From NCBI RefSeq assembly GCF_051486985.1, contig NZ_JAHVDV010000019.1:37166-101165 (forward strand): a stretch of DNA of 64,000 nt. Reading direction: 5' to 3'. Source of the stretch: CBFFRJ01 sp051486985 (lineage in GTDB: Bacteria > Pseudomonadota > Gammaproteobacteria > Enterobacterales > Enterobacteriaceae). This document shows positions 16,176 to 25,270 of this stretch, piece after piece (position 1 is the first letter of the stretch; each line of letters starts with the position of its first letter). Both the position numbers and the translations under genes were made by a program. A model generated the notes under the pieces. The model worked only from the letters and a program-made list of their open reading frames with translations, did no database searches and was not told the origin of the DNA.

Positions 16176-17576
16176 ATGTTTGAGTTAGATGCTTTTCATC
16201 TGGCAAGGCTACAATTCGCCTTTACGGTCTCTTTTCATATCATCTTCCCGGCTATTACTATTGGTCTCGCCAGTTATCTGGTCGTGCTGGAAGGGTTATG
16301 GCTAAAGACAAAAAACCCTGACTGGCGGGCAATGTACCATTTCTGGTTGAAAATTTTTGCCGTCAACTTTGGCATGGGAGTGGTATCGGGCCTGGTGATG
16401 GCCTATCAGTTCGGCACGAACTGGAGTGGATTTTCGCAATTTGCCGGTAGCATAACCGGCCCGTTATTAACCTATGAAGTTCTGACTGCATTTTTCCTTG
16501 AGGCCGGTTTTCTTGGCGTCATGCTCTTCGGCTGGAATAAAGTGGGCCCCGGTTTACATTTTTTTGCCACCTGTATGGTCGCGCTCGGCACCCTGATGTC
16601 GACCTTCTGGATACTGGCTTCCAACAGCTGGATGCACACTCCCCAGGGCTTTGAGGTGGTCAACGGTCAGGTGGTTCCCACCGACTGGTTCGCCGTCATA
16701 TTTAACCCCTCGTTCCCCTACCGCCTGATTCATATGACTATCGCCGCATTCCTCAGCAGTGCCCTCTTTGTCGGTGCGTCGGCGGCCTGGCACTTACTGC
16801 GCGGCAACGATACCCCGGCAATTCGCAAAATGCTCTCTATGGCGATGTGGATGGCGCTGGTCGTCGCCCCGGTTCAGGCCCTGGTCGGTGACGCGCACGG
16901 CTTAAATACCCTGAAACATCAGCCGGCGAAAATCGCTGCTATTGAAGGCCACTGGGAGAATCCTCCGGGTGAAGCAACGCCTCTGATCCTCTTCGGTTTA
17001 CCTGACATGGAGGAGGAGCGCACCCGCTTTGCCGTCGAGATCCCGGCACTCGGCAGCCTGATTCTGACCCACTCACTGACTGAGCAGGTTCCGGCGCTAA
17101 AATCATTCCCCAAAGATGAGCGACCTAACTCTGCTATCGTCTTCTGGTCATTCAGAGTGATGGTCGGCATGGGGATCCTGATGATTACCTTAGGCCTTGC
17201 GGCGCTGTGGCTTCGGTTTCGTCATCGGCTCTATACCTCACGACCTTTTCTGCATTTCGCCCTGTGGATGGGGCCGGCAGGCCTGATTGCCATTCTGGCT
17301 GGTTGGGTGACCACGGAGGTGGGACGACAGCCGTGGGTGGTTTACGGATTACTGCGTACCGTTGATGCCGTCTCTCTGCACAGTACCTTACAGATGAGCC
17401 TGAGTCTGCTTGCCTTCTTCGTGGTTTATACCTCTGTATTCGGCGTGGGCTATGGCTATATGGTGCGTATTATCAAGAAAGGACCGCAGCCTTATGATGC
17501 GCATCCTACCGATGGTCGACCGGCACGTCCGCTGTCTGCCGCTGGCGAGAAATTTGATAGTGAGGAGAGAAGCTAA
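16176..17576 (+). CDS. cioA: Cytochrome bd-type quinol oxidase subunit I, CioA-like
   Basis: Subunit I carries the three haems and the quinol site of bd-type oxidases in the inner membrane. From the ATG at 16176 (SD AAGGTGG) the product is 466 aa, shorter than E. coli CydA. It has about nine membrane segments, axial His candidates in FTVSFHIIFPAI and YRLIHMTIAAFL, an axial Met candidate in STLQMSLSLL, and the conserved GRQPWVVYGLLRT. The loop after helix 6 is short, as in the cyanide-insensitive (CIO) branch. It overlaps cioB by one base. Expression may depend on read-through of the terminator just upstream. Confidence 0.9.
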   Translation: MFELDAFHLARLQFAFTVSFHIIFPAITIGLASYLVVLEGLWLKTKNPDWRAMYHFWLKIFAVNFGMGVVSGLVMAYQFGTNWSGFSQFAGSITGPLLTYEVLTAFFLEAGFLGVMLFGWNKVGPGLHFFATCMVALGTLMSTFWILASNSWMHTPQGFEVVNGQVVPTDWFAVIFNPSFPYRLIHMTIAAFLSSALFVGASAAWHLLRGNDTPAIRKMLSMAMWMALVVAPVQALVGDAHGLNTLKHQPAKIAAIEGHWENPPGEATPLILFGLPDMEEERTRFAVEIPALGSLILTHSLTEQVPALKSFPKDERPNSAIVFWSFRVMVGMGILMITLGLAALWLRFRHRLYTSRPFLHFALWMGPAGLIAILAGWVTTEVGRQPWVVYGLLRTVDAVSLHSTLQMSLSLLAFFVVYTSVFGVGYGYMVRIIKKGPQPYDAHPTDGRPARPLSAAGEKFDSEERS

Positions 17577-18586
17577 TGGGTATCGATCTGTCACTTATCT
17601 GGTTTGTGATCATTGTCTTCGCCACGCTGATGTATATCGTCATGGACGGATTTGATCTGGGTATAGGTATCCTTTTTCCTCTTATTCAGGACGAGGGTGA
17701 GCGGGATGTTATGGTCAATAGCGTCGCCCCTGTCTGGGATGGTAACGAAACCTGGCTGGTGCTTGGCGGCGCGGGTCTGTTCGGGGCCTTCCCCCTCGCT
17801 TATGCGGTGATCACTGATGCACTGGCTATCCCCCTGACGTTAATGCTGATTGGCCTGATATTCCGTGGCGTAGCATTTGAGTTTCGATTCAAAGCAACGC
17901 CGGAGCACAAACCTTTCTGGGACAAAGCCTTCCTCGGCGGTTCCCTGCTGGCCACCTTTACGCAGGGCATCGTGGTGGGCGCCGTGATAAACGGATTTCC
18001 CGTGTCGGGTCGCACCTTCAGCGGTGGCGCGCTGGACTGGCTGACGGCGTTCAACCTCTTCTGCGGAATAGGCCTGGTCATCACCTACGGGATGCTGGGC
18101 GCGAGCTGGCTGGTGATGAAAACCGAGGGTAATCTGCAGAACCGTATGCGGCGGGCCGCCAGGACATTGCTGCTGGCTTTATTACTGGCGATGGCGGTTG
18201 TCAGCATCTGGACTCCCCTGACCCATTCGGCTATTGCCGGGCGCTGGTTCACCTTCCCTAACCTGATGTTCTTTGCACCCGTTCCCCTGCTGGTGGTAGT
18301 GCTGAGCGTATTACTATGGCGAACCCTAAACGACACGCGGTTTCATGCGCTGCCCTTTATTTTGACGCTGGGGCTTATCTTTTTAGGTTTTAGCGGATTG
18401 GGTATCAGTATCTGGCCAAATATTATTCCGCCGGACATCTCATTATGGCAGGCAGCATCACCGCCACAGAGCCAGGGCTTTATGTTAGTGGGCGCTTTGC
18501 TGATTATTCCGGTGATACTGATTTACACTTTCTGGAGTTATTACGTGTTCCGTGGGAAAATTCAGCATGGGGAGGGATACCACTGA
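17576..18586 (+). CDS. cioB: Cytochrome bd-type quinol oxidase subunit II, CioB-like
   Basis: Subunit II is the haem-free membrane partner of CioA. The 336-aa product has about eight membrane helices and the family signatures YIVMDGFDLGIGILFPL, VAPVWDGNETWLVLGG and GRTFSGGALDWLTAFN. It is translationally coupled to cioA (TAATG) and to the following 44-aa gene (TGATG). Its length agrees with the CIO group. Confidence 0.95.
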   Translation: MGIDLSLIWFVIIVFATLMYIVMDGFDLGIGILFPLIQDEGERDVMVNSVAPVWDGNETWLVLGGAGLFGAFPLAYAVITDALAIPLTLMLIGLIFRGVAFEFRFKATPEHKPFWDKAFLGGSLLATFTQGIVVGAVINGFPVSGRTFSGGALDWLTAFNLFCGIGLVITYGMLGASWLVMKTEGNLQNRMRRAARTLLLALLLAMAVVSIWTPLTHSAIAGRWFTFPNLMFFAPVPLLVVVLSVLLWRTLNDTRFHALPFILTLGLIFLGFSGLGISIWPNIIPPDISLWQAASPPQSQGFMLVGALLIIPVILIYTFWSYYVFRGKIQHGEGYH

Positions 18587-18720
18587 TGTCATATAAACAA
18601 AAGGCGACCGTAAAAAAAATAATGTGGTTCGTTTTGCTGTGGCTTGGCAGCGTCCTGGCATTATTTGTCGCCAGCTCATTGATCAAACTTTTAATGTCAA
18701 TGGCTGGCCTTCATACCTGA
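18586..18720 (+). CDS. DUF2474/CydX-like small oxidase subunit, 44 aa
   Basis: The ATG at 18586 overlaps the cioB stop (TGATG) and follows GGAGGG. The product has a charged N-terminus (MSYKQKATVKK) and one membrane helix (IMWFVLLWLGSVLALFVA). Its size, topology and place match DUF2474 proteins encoded after CIO-type oxidases, which are analogous to CydX, the small subunit that stabilises bd oxidase. Longer frames starting inside cioB are spurious. Confidence 0.85.
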   Translation: MSYKQKATVKKIMWFVLLWLGSVLALFVASSLIKLLMSMAGLHT

Positions 18721-18729
18721 AATTAAGGA

Positions 18730-19236
18730 TTAGCGGGTTGGTGAGCCTTCATCTTTTAATAAGGTGATTAATGCGCTCATTGCCCAGGCGGCAGCGGCTT
18801 TTACCACCGACTCGCTATCCCCTTCAAAGTGTTTTAACTGGGTATGGACTTTGTTATCAGGCAACTGCCAGGCGAACCAGACGGTGCCTGCCGGTGTACC
18901 ATCTTCTCCACCATCGGGACCTGCATAGCCACTTACCGCCAGACTCACGTTCGCACCAGAACGCCGTTGCGCCCCTGCCGCCATCTCTTTTACCGTCTGC
19001 TCGCTTACCGCAGTCCACGTCGCGATGGTCTCATAGCTAACCTCCAGCACGGCAATTTTCGCTTCGTTGGTATAGGTGATAAAGCCACTACCGTAATACT
19101 CGGGCGTGTCTCCCGCAGCACATAATGAAGAGGCTATCAGCCCGCCAGTGCAGGACTCCGCAGTGGTCAGTTGCAAATTTTTCTTAGTCAGTACACGTCC
19201 AAGCTCCCTGGCAATGGATACTGTTTGCTCTGTCAT
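18730..19236 (-). CDS. CinA C-terminal-domain amidase (PncC/YdeJ-like)
   Basis: The 168-aa product is a single CinA C-terminal domain. It has the catalytic-Ser motif TAESCTGGLIASSLC near residue 25, GSGFITYTNEAK with the conserved Lys, and AVSGYAGPDGGEDGTPAGTV. Such proteins deamidate nicotinamide mononucleotide (PncC) or are uncharacterised paralogues such as YdeJ. It is preceded by AGAGGTGAAAG and lies ten bases from the convergent DUF2474 gene. Which paralogue it is cannot be fixed without alignment. Confidence 0.8.
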   Translation of the reverse strand: MTEQTVSIARELGRVLTKKNLQLTTAESCTGGLIASSLCAAGDTPEYYGSGFITYTNEAKIAVLEVSYETIATWTAVSEQTVKEMAAGAQRRSGANVSLAVSGYAGPDGGEDGTPAGTVWFAWQLPDNKVHTQLKHFEGDSESVVKAAAAWAMSALITLLKDEGSPTR

Positions 19237-19259
19237 CTTTCACCTCTTAGTAAGATTAG

Positions 19260-19287
19260 AGGGCGGCCTCGCCACGCGGGCCGCCCT
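19260..19287 (-). terminator. GC-rich hairpin after the zinc dehydrogenase
   Basis: A 9-bp stem (AGGGCGGCC / GGCCGCCCT) with a ten-base loop lies six bases downstream of the dehydrogenase stop and before the CinA-like gene on the same strand. There is no T-run, so it may terminate poorly or just separate the transcripts. Confidence 0.5.
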
Positions 19288-19293
19288 TAGCAG

Positions 19294-20487
19294 TTACAGG
19301 GTTGCTTTCTCGCCTTGCATCCCCGGCACCAGAATGACCTTACGGCACTCCTCCTGGCGTTTTTCAAAGATTTCATAACCACGCGCCGCGTCTTCAAGCG
19401 GCATGTGGTGGGTCACTATCTCTTCCGGAGTGAGATGCCCTTTATCGATAAGCTCAAGTAAATCAGGCAGGAACGCGTGAACGTGAGTCTGCCCCATCTT
19501 GAATGTGATCCCTTTATCAAACGCATCACCAAACATAAATCCATGAATGAACCCGGCATAAACACCAGGGACGCTGACGATCCCACCACGACGCACAGCG
19601 GCAATCGCCTGGCGTAACACCTTGCCGCTGCTTCCCTCAATTTTCAGGGTACTGAGTACCGTTTCCGTAATGCTGCCCTTTGCCTCAAACCCAACGGCAT
19701 CAATCACTGCATCCACCCCGCGATGACCAGGGGTGTTATCAATAATCCAGGCCGCTGGATCGTCATTCTGATCGAAATTAATGGGGATCACGCCATATCG
19801 CTGACTGGCAAAGGCCAGACGATAATCATTGTGGTCAATCATGAAAATCTGCTCTGCTCCCATCAGACGAGCACAGGCGGCGGATAACAACCCCACCGGC
19901 CCGGCGCCATAAATCGCGACGCGGGAGCCCTGCTTAATCTCGGCGTTCTTCACCGCCTGCCATGCGGTTGGCAGGATGTCGGAAAGGAAAAGCACTTTTT
20001 CATCAGGCAGGTGTGACGGCACTTTAAAAGGACCGGTGTTAGCTTTCGGCACACGCACATATTCTGCCTGGCCACCGGGAATGCCTCCGTAGAGATTGCT
20101 GTAGCCGAAAAGCGCAGCAGGCGGCGTGATGCTTTTACGGTTCAGCGCCGCCCCTTTCCCTGAGTTGGTGGTTTCGCAGGCCGAATACTGTTGCAGGCGG
20201 CAAAAAAAGCAGTCACCACAGGCGATAACGAACGGAATGACCACGCGATCGCCTTTGCTGACGTTTTTCACGTCCGGGCCCGCCTCAACCACTTCTCCCA
20301 TAAATTCATGCCCGAAAATATCACCATGCTCAGTGCCAGGGATCTTTCCACGGTAGAGGTGCAAATCCGAACCACAGATTGCCGTTGCGGTTACCCGAAG
20401 AATGATATCGTCGCTGGCTTCGAGGCCAGGATCGGGCATATTATCGACGCTGACCTTATGAGGCCCATGATAAGTCAGTGCTTTCAT
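19294..20487 (-). CDS. Zinc-dependent alcohol/formaldehyde dehydrogenase-like MDR protein
   Basis: This is a medium-chain dehydrogenase/reductase of 397 aa. The catalytic zinc site is ATAICGSDLHLYRG with GHEFMGEVVEAGPDV, the structural zinc Cys cluster is CGDCFFCRLQQYSAC, and the Rossmann site is VAIYGAGPVGLLSAACARL. The insert after the zinc lobe and the long C-terminal domain resemble glutathione-independent formaldehyde dehydrogenase and threonine-dehydrogenase-like members. The substrate is not certain. I used the ATG at 20487, with GGGAGA eight bases upstream, rather than a TTG two codons earlier. Confidence 0.85.
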   Translation of the reverse strand: MKALTYHGPHKVSVDNMPDPGLEASDDIILRVTATAICGSDLHLYRGKIPGTEHGDIFGHEFMGEVVEAGPDVKNVSKGDRVVIPFVIACGDCFFCRLQQYSACETTNSGKGAALNRKSITPPAALFGYSNLYGGIPGGQAEYVRVPKANTGPFKVPSHLPDEKVLFLSDILPTAWQAVKNAEIKQGSRVAIYGAGPVGLLSAACARLMGAEQIFMIDHNDYRLAFASQRYGVIPINFDQNDDPAAWIIDNTPGHRGVDAVIDAVGFEAKGSITETVLSTLKIEGSSGKVLRQAIAAVRRGGIVSVPGVYAGFIHGFMFGDAFDKGITFKMGQTHVHAFLPDLLELIDKGHLTPEEIVTHHMPLEDAARGYEIFEKRQEECRKVILVPGMQGEKATL

Positions 20488-20858
20488 CAGCAATTCTCCC
20501 GAAAAGGATTAATGATTTTAGAGGAACTCCACGGCCGCCTGAAAATATAATTCAGTGACAGGTCCCAGGTATAAATCTGAATCTGCTGGAGTAACCCAGT
20601 AATTGAGCTACCCATCGTTATTTCGTCAGAATATCGGCAATTAGCGTTCCATTCTTTCATTAAGATTAGAACATAAACCCTTTGCTGGCGTTGAATCTCA
20701 GCTATTTAATTACCGTCCTCAACAACCGAAACGGTATTAATGCTGTTCATTTTCGCTGCACTCTTCGGACTATTCCGGCTGAAAACTGGAATATCTGCGT
20801 TTATGCAACTATACCCTTCAAAATATGTTTTTTTGTTTGCTACAGCGTGTGGAGTAAA
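20488..20858. promoter_or_regulatory. Divergent region dehydrogenase / antiporter
   Basis: These 371 bases between divergent genes are AT-richer than their flanks. An open frame runs through from 20682 into the antiporter, but it does not look like transporter sequence and is taken as leader. I see no repeat or RNA gene. Confidence 0.5.
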
Positions 20859-22184
20859 ATGGATTACCTGGCCTGGACCGCAGCAACCGGCTGCCTGCTT
20901 TTACTGATGTCACTTTCTTATGGCTGGATTAGCCGCGTTCCCATCCCGGTCTTTGGCCTCTATTTACTGGTAGGGATCGTCTGCGGCCCCTGGGTACTGG
21001 GATTTATTAATCTGGATATTGCCACCCACGCTTCCCTGACCAGCCGCATCACCGAAATCGCCATGGCGGCTTCACTGTTTATTACCGGGCTTAAGATTCG
21101 CCTCCCCCTTACCTCCTCCTACTGGAAGATGGGGGTGATGCTGGCTGTTCCGGGCATGTTACTGACCATCGCCGGGATAATGGTGGTTTCACACTTTCTT
21201 ACCGGGCTTTCATGGCCGCTGTCGCTGGCGCTGGCCGCTATTCTTGCCCCCACCGATCCGGTGCTTGCAAGCCTGGTCGCCATCACTGATGCACAGGATG
21301 GTGACAAGCTTCGTATCGCGCTTTCAAGCGAAGCGGGTCTTAATGACGGGACCGCGCTCCCTTTCCTGATGCTGGCGCTGGTCTGGCACAAAGCCAGCGG
21401 CACTATTGATTCCCATGAATGGTTAACCTGGTTCAGCGTGGATCTCCTCTGGGCTCTCTCGGGGGGCCTTGCGATCGGCTTTTTGTTAGGCCGGACCATT
21501 GGGCTGGTGGCGACCCGCTCACGCCATGCTCAGGGTGAAGTCGCCCCCAGTGATTTCATTGCCCTCGCCTTAATTTGCCTGAGCTTTTCCCTGGCAATGG
21601 CCGTGAGCGCCTCGGGTTTTCTCGCGGCGTTTGCCGCTGGTGTTGGCTTACGCAGTGCAGAAGTCACCGTGCAGAAGCGCCACCCCAATGAAACTGAAAA
21701 AGAGCACGATATTCCCGCTGAGATGCAGGTTAATCCCCATACCCGGCACGGGCTGGAAGAGCAAAACCCCATTAAATCGGTCGGCCTGGTTATCGGAGAC
21801 GCGCTCTCCTTTGGCGATACGGTAGAGCGCATCTTTGCCGCCACGCTGGTGATTATTCTCGGTGTGACACTGGCACTGCACTGGGACGCCCACGCGCTTT
21901 TACTGGCCTTCATCATTTTTGTGGTTATCAGACCGCTTGCCGTATTCATTATTACCTGGCGTTCGGGCGCCTCCTTTTTCCACCGTCTCAGTCTTGGCTG
22001 GCTCGGCATCCGGGGCATTGGCAGCCTGAACTATATCGCCTTTGCGTACATGCATGGGCTTCAGGGAGGCAGTGCAGACACGCTCACCGACATGGCCATC
22101 ACCATTGTGACCCTGAGCGTGCTGGTGCACGGGATATCGGTCACTCCCCTGCTGGCCCTGAGAAATAAACGACAGCAGCACTAA
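20859..22184 (+). CDS. CPA-type Na+(K+)/H+ antiporter
   Basis: The 441-aa product has about twelve membrane segments and antiporter landmarks: AAILAPTDPVLASLV, SSEAGLNDGTALPFLMLAL with the conserved ND, and GIRGIGSLNYIAFAYMHGL near the end. A soluble insert (about residues 265-310) carries many charged and His residues. This fits CPA1/NhaP-like cation:proton antiporters that regulate pH and sodium in the inner membrane. The ATG at 20859 follows GGAG at five bases; the open frame extends 59 codons further upstream but without family similarity. Confidence 0.85.
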   Translation: MDYLAWTAATGCLLLLMSLSYGWISRVPIPVFGLYLLVGIVCGPWVLGFINLDIATHASLTSRITEIAMAASLFITGLKIRLPLTSSYWKMGVMLAVPGMLLTIAGIMVVSHFLTGLSWPLSLALAAILAPTDPVLASLVAITDAQDGDKLRIALSSEAGLNDGTALPFLMLALVWHKASGTIDSHEWLTWFSVDLLWALSGGLAIGFLLGRTIGLVATRSRHAQGEVAPSDFIALALICLSFSLAMAVSASGFLAAFAAGVGLRSAEVTVQKRHPNETEKEHDIPAEMQVNPHTRHGLEEQNPIKSVGLVIGDALSFGDTVERIFAATLVIILGVTLALHWDAHALLLAFIIFVVIRPLAVFIITWRSGASFFHRLSLGWLGIRGIGSLNYIAFAYMHGLQGGSADTLTDMAITIVTLSVLVHGISVTPLLALRNKRQQH

Positions 22185-22318
22185 CCAGCCCATTAATCCG
22201 GTAATGACTGCTATCTTTCATAACACAGAGGATAAAAAAAAGAGCAGCTTGTATTCCCGATGAGCGCCCACTGACGCACTGTTCAGAAGGCCGTTCTGCG
22301 CGTTCCTAAGGAGCATTT

Positions 22319-24121
22319 ATGTTCTCAGGCCTGAATAAAAAAGAAGCAAGAAAACTTGCTGCTATTGAGATTCTGAAAAGAGATGACGCAGAACGCGACC
22401 GCGCCCTCGGAGAATTTGCCAGGCTTGCGAGCAGGGTGATGGGGGTTTCAGGCTGTTTTGTCACTATTTTTGACGATCGATTTCAGTACATTAAATTTTC
22501 GTTCAATATCCCGGATCTGAGCGGAAAAATGCCTGTCGAAGAAACCCTGTGCAAACATTCTGTGGCAGCCTGCCAGCCTGTTATCTGCTCCGACACCCGC
22601 ACCGACCCCCGCTTTGTCGGTCATCCCCTCGTCAGGAACGGGCATGTTATTTTCTACGCGGCTGCACCGCTGAAGACAAAGGATGGCGATGCGCTTGGCA
22701 CCTTATGCGTCAGTGAACAAAGCCCCTTTACCCCGACGCAGAGCGATATTGAAGAGTTTTTACGTATTGCCTCTCTCGCCAGCGCTTATCTCGAGTCATG
22801 GTACTCGTTAGGGCGCATTGATCCGCTCACGGGGCTACCCAACCGCCAGCATTTACGCGGTGAAATTGAACGACTGACGCACAAGAGTAAGACCCAGCAA
22901 CATGCGTTACTCATTTTTGACTGTATAGACATTCCCCGGGCCTACGAGCTATCACGCTATCTGGGTCTGGCGGCAATAGAAAAGATGCTGCACAGTTTTG
23001 GCCCGCTGCTGAGGATGCGGCTTGAATTAGATAAGAGCGTGACGCTTTATGCCTTTGCGACAGGTCGCTATGCCGTTCTGGTCACCAGCCAGTACGCCAG
23101 AATACTTATCCGCAGAGCAAAAAATCTGCCCTCCACTCGCGCGCTGATCACCGGGGATATTGAAGTGCAGTTAAATATCTTCACCGGCTATGTCTTTTTT
23201 AAGGGGAGAACTATCCCTCCTGCCGAGATACTCAGACGTAGCGTCAGCGCCCTGCATGAAGCCATCAGACAGGTTGTTCCGGTAAAAGAGTTTGATGTGA
23301 CCCTGGATCGGAAACGCAATGATGATTTCCGACTGCTCTATGACTTAAGCCAGGCATTTAAATCCTCAGACCAGATTTATCTGGTCTATCAGCCGAAGGT
23401 ATCACTACGCACAGAAAAGATAGTGGGTGTCGAAGCGCTGCTGCGCTGGAAGCACCCTGAGCGCGGGCAAATCTCTCCGGCTGTCATCGTGGGGCTGGCG
23501 CAAAAAACCAGCCTGATGAATGACATCACCCACTGGGTAGTCAATGAGGCGTTGCGCCAGATTGGCCTCTGGCATGCCGCTGACATCCACATTCCTGTTT
23601 CTGTTAACTTCACGGTGAGTGATGTCTCGCAGCCCGGCTTCGCGAACGCTCTGGAGAGCAAGCTGCTGAAACTGGGGTTAACCACGGCGGATATTCGTAT
23701 TGAATGCCTTGAAACCGAAGAAATCATTGCCAACGAGACAGCGCTCCGGGAGCTGGATATCCTTAAAAACAAAGGCTTCGATATCCTGCTTGATGATTTT
23801 GGCGCGGGCTACAGTAACATTAATTACCTGCGCAAAATTCCCCTCGACGTCATCAAACTCGACCGTTCAATTATTGGCAAAATAGCGGAAGACACGGGAA
23901 GTCGTATCATCGCCAAAAACATCATTACGATGCTCAAAGAGCTCGATTACACCGTGCTTGCCGAAGGTGTTGAGAATGCAGAAACTGCGGCCATTCTGCG
24001 GGAGTTTGGCTGCGATGAGGCGCAGGGTTTTTATTACTGCCACCCCATGATGGCCAAAGACCTGATCGACTGGCTCACCTCCCGCACGGCGACCACCGAT
24101 ACCGATCCTGATAACGCGTAA
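22319..24121 (+). CDS. GAF - degenerate GGDEF - EAL cyclic-di-GMP phosphodiesterase
   Basis: The 600-aa protein has a GAF sensor at about residues 28-155, a GGDEF-like domain at about 163-335, and an EAL domain at about 345-590. The GGDEF signature is replaced by ATGRYAVL, so that domain cannot make c-di-GMP. The EAL domain keeps its catalytic set: GVEALLRWKHP, an Asn in VSVNFTVSD, IECLETEE, DDFGAGYSN, VIKLDRS and LAEGVEN. It should therefore hydrolyse c-di-GMP in the cytoplasm, gated by the GAF domain. The start follows TAAGGAGCATTT. Confidence 0.9.
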   Translation: MFSGLNKKEARKLAAIEILKRDDAERDRALGEFARLASRVMGVSGCFVTIFDDRFQYIKFSFNIPDLSGKMPVEETLCKHSVAACQPVICSDTRTDPRFVGHPLVRNGHVIFYAAAPLKTKDGDALGTLCVSEQSPFTPTQSDIEEFLRIASLASAYLESWYSLGRIDPLTGLPNRQHLRGEIERLTHKSKTQQHALLIFDCIDIPRAYELSRYLGLAAIEKMLHSFGPLLRMRLELDKSVTLYAFATGRYAVLVTSQYARILIRRAKNLPSTRALITGDIEVQLNIFTGYVFFKGRTIPPAEILRRSVSALHEAIRQVVPVKEFDVTLDRKRNDDFRLLYDLSQAFKSSDQIYLVYQPKVSLRTEKIVGVEALLRWKHPERGQISPAVIVGLAQKTSLMNDITHWVVNEALRQIGLWHAADIHIPVSVNFTVSDVSQPGFANALESKLLKLGLTTADIRIECLETEEIIANETALRELDILKNKGFDILLDDFGAGYSNINYLRKIPLDVIKLDRSIIGKIAEDTGSRIIAKNIITMLKELDYTVLAEGVENAETAAILREFGCDEAQGFYYCHPMMAKDLIDWLTSRTATTDTDPDNA

Positions 24122-24302
24122 AAAGGCTGCACATGCAGGAGCACACCGGCGACGTACCGCCTGCTCCCGCGCAAAAAACCTGGCGTGAGCTGAATTTATT
24201 CTCCCCGCTATCGTTATGCGTCGAAGGGAAAGGCACCAGGAATCCTGCACGAAATCTCACATTACCGGTGAGGGTTTCTATACTTACCGCCGGAGGTCAT
24301 TA

Positions 24303-24500
24303 ATGAGAACGTTTTTAAAATCTTTATTCGCAAGCCCTGACACCTTACTTCAGGTCATGAGCCATAGTGAAATTCAGGATGCCATCGAGGATGGGGAGAG
24401 GATCGTGGTCGATGCCGATGGCAACACTTCGGTCAATGTACGTTGCGAGAAAGTCCAGCAGGACTTCAGGCGACACGTTGATGCACTGAAGAGGGCCTAG
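24303..24500 (+). CDS. Hypothetical protein, 65 aa
   Basis: The ATG at 24303 has a strong GGAGG site six to seven bases upstream, and the stop precedes the next gene by two bases, so translation is likely and coupled. The product is soluble and mixed in charge, with SHSEIQDAIEDGERIVVDAD followed by a basic helix. I do not recognise the family. An in-frame upstream start at 24216 has no support. Confidence 0.6.
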   Translation: MRTFLKSLFASPDTLLQVMSHSEIQDAIEDGERIVVDADGNTSVNVRCEKVQQDFRRHVDALKRA

Positions 24501-24502
24501 GT

Positions 24503-25270
24503 ATGGGTACGGCAATTTTTATGGTAATGATGGTGTGCGGTTACTGGTATAGCTCCCACGATCTCACTACCCGCTTTAAATTTAAACGCAGCTTTGGCTG
24601 GGACGTCTATTTTCTGGTGGCCCTCTATGGCTGCATTTTTGTTTTACAGGGCATGTTTGCCACCGCCATTTTATGGCTGTGCCTGTTGGTAAGTTCCTGG
24701 GCGATGAATGCCCTGCCGGCTACTTTTGGTCCGGAATACCATCATTTGCATATGTCTTTTATGAACTGGACGTTTCTCGGCATTCAGGGGCCGGTGGTAG
24801 TCATGCTCGCCTTCGCCGTGACCTTCTGCCTGTGGCGCTCTAACTGGGCGCCCAGCGCCCGTCTGGATACCGGAGGAAGAAGAGAGTTATATAAGCATCT
24901 CTCGCGGGCTAATGGCGTTGAAGGGCTTATCTACCAGTGTATGGAGAGCGGGGATCTGGCATGGGTTACGCTGACCTCCCAACGCATTTACATCGGTATG
25001 GTGCATACCGCCACCTTCGACAGTGGTGATGCCAATAACATCGTGTTGATACCTATGCTCAGCGGCTATCGCGATCGCAACACCCTGGATTTGCATGTAG
25101 AACATAACTACAGCGCCTGGTATGACTCACATGACGTCGATATCCTTTCCGCGCTGAACTTTCGCAAAGTGCTGATGCTGTCGCAGGTGGAGAGCTTGTC
25201 GCTTTTTCATCCTGCGCAGGTGATGGCGATGGGTATTCATAAACAACTGAATACCCAACAGGAGCGTTAA
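24503..25270 (+). CDS. Hypothetical membrane protein, 255 aa
   Basis: There are three hydrophobic segments in the first 120 residues (FMVMMVCGYWYSS, VYFLVALYGCIFVLQGMF, VVVMLAFAVTFCLW). A soluble cytoplasmic-type domain with a beta-rich core (WVTLTSQRIYIGMVHTATF) follows. I do not recognise a family. It follows the 65-aa gene with a two-base gap, so the pair is probably one operon, and its last four bases overlap the convergent antirepressor-type gene. Confidence 0.65.
   Translation: MGTAIFMVMMVCGYWYSSHDLTTRFKFKRSFGWDVYFLVALYGCIFVLQGMFATAILWLCLLVSSWAMNALPATFGPEYHHLHMSFMNWTFLGIQGPVVVMLAFAVTFCLWRSNWAPSARLDTGGRRELYKHLSRANGVEGLIYQCMESGDLAWVTLTSQRIYIGMVHTATFDSGDANNIVLIPMLSGYRDRNTLDLHVEHNYSAWYDSHDVDILSALNFRKVLMLSQVESLSLFHPAQVMAMGIHKQLNTQQER

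Noticed and set aside
22319..24121. Dual cyclase/phosphodiesterase activity for the GAF-GGDEF-EAL protein
   Set aside because: The GGDEF signature is replaced by ATGRYAVL, so only the EAL activity is supported.
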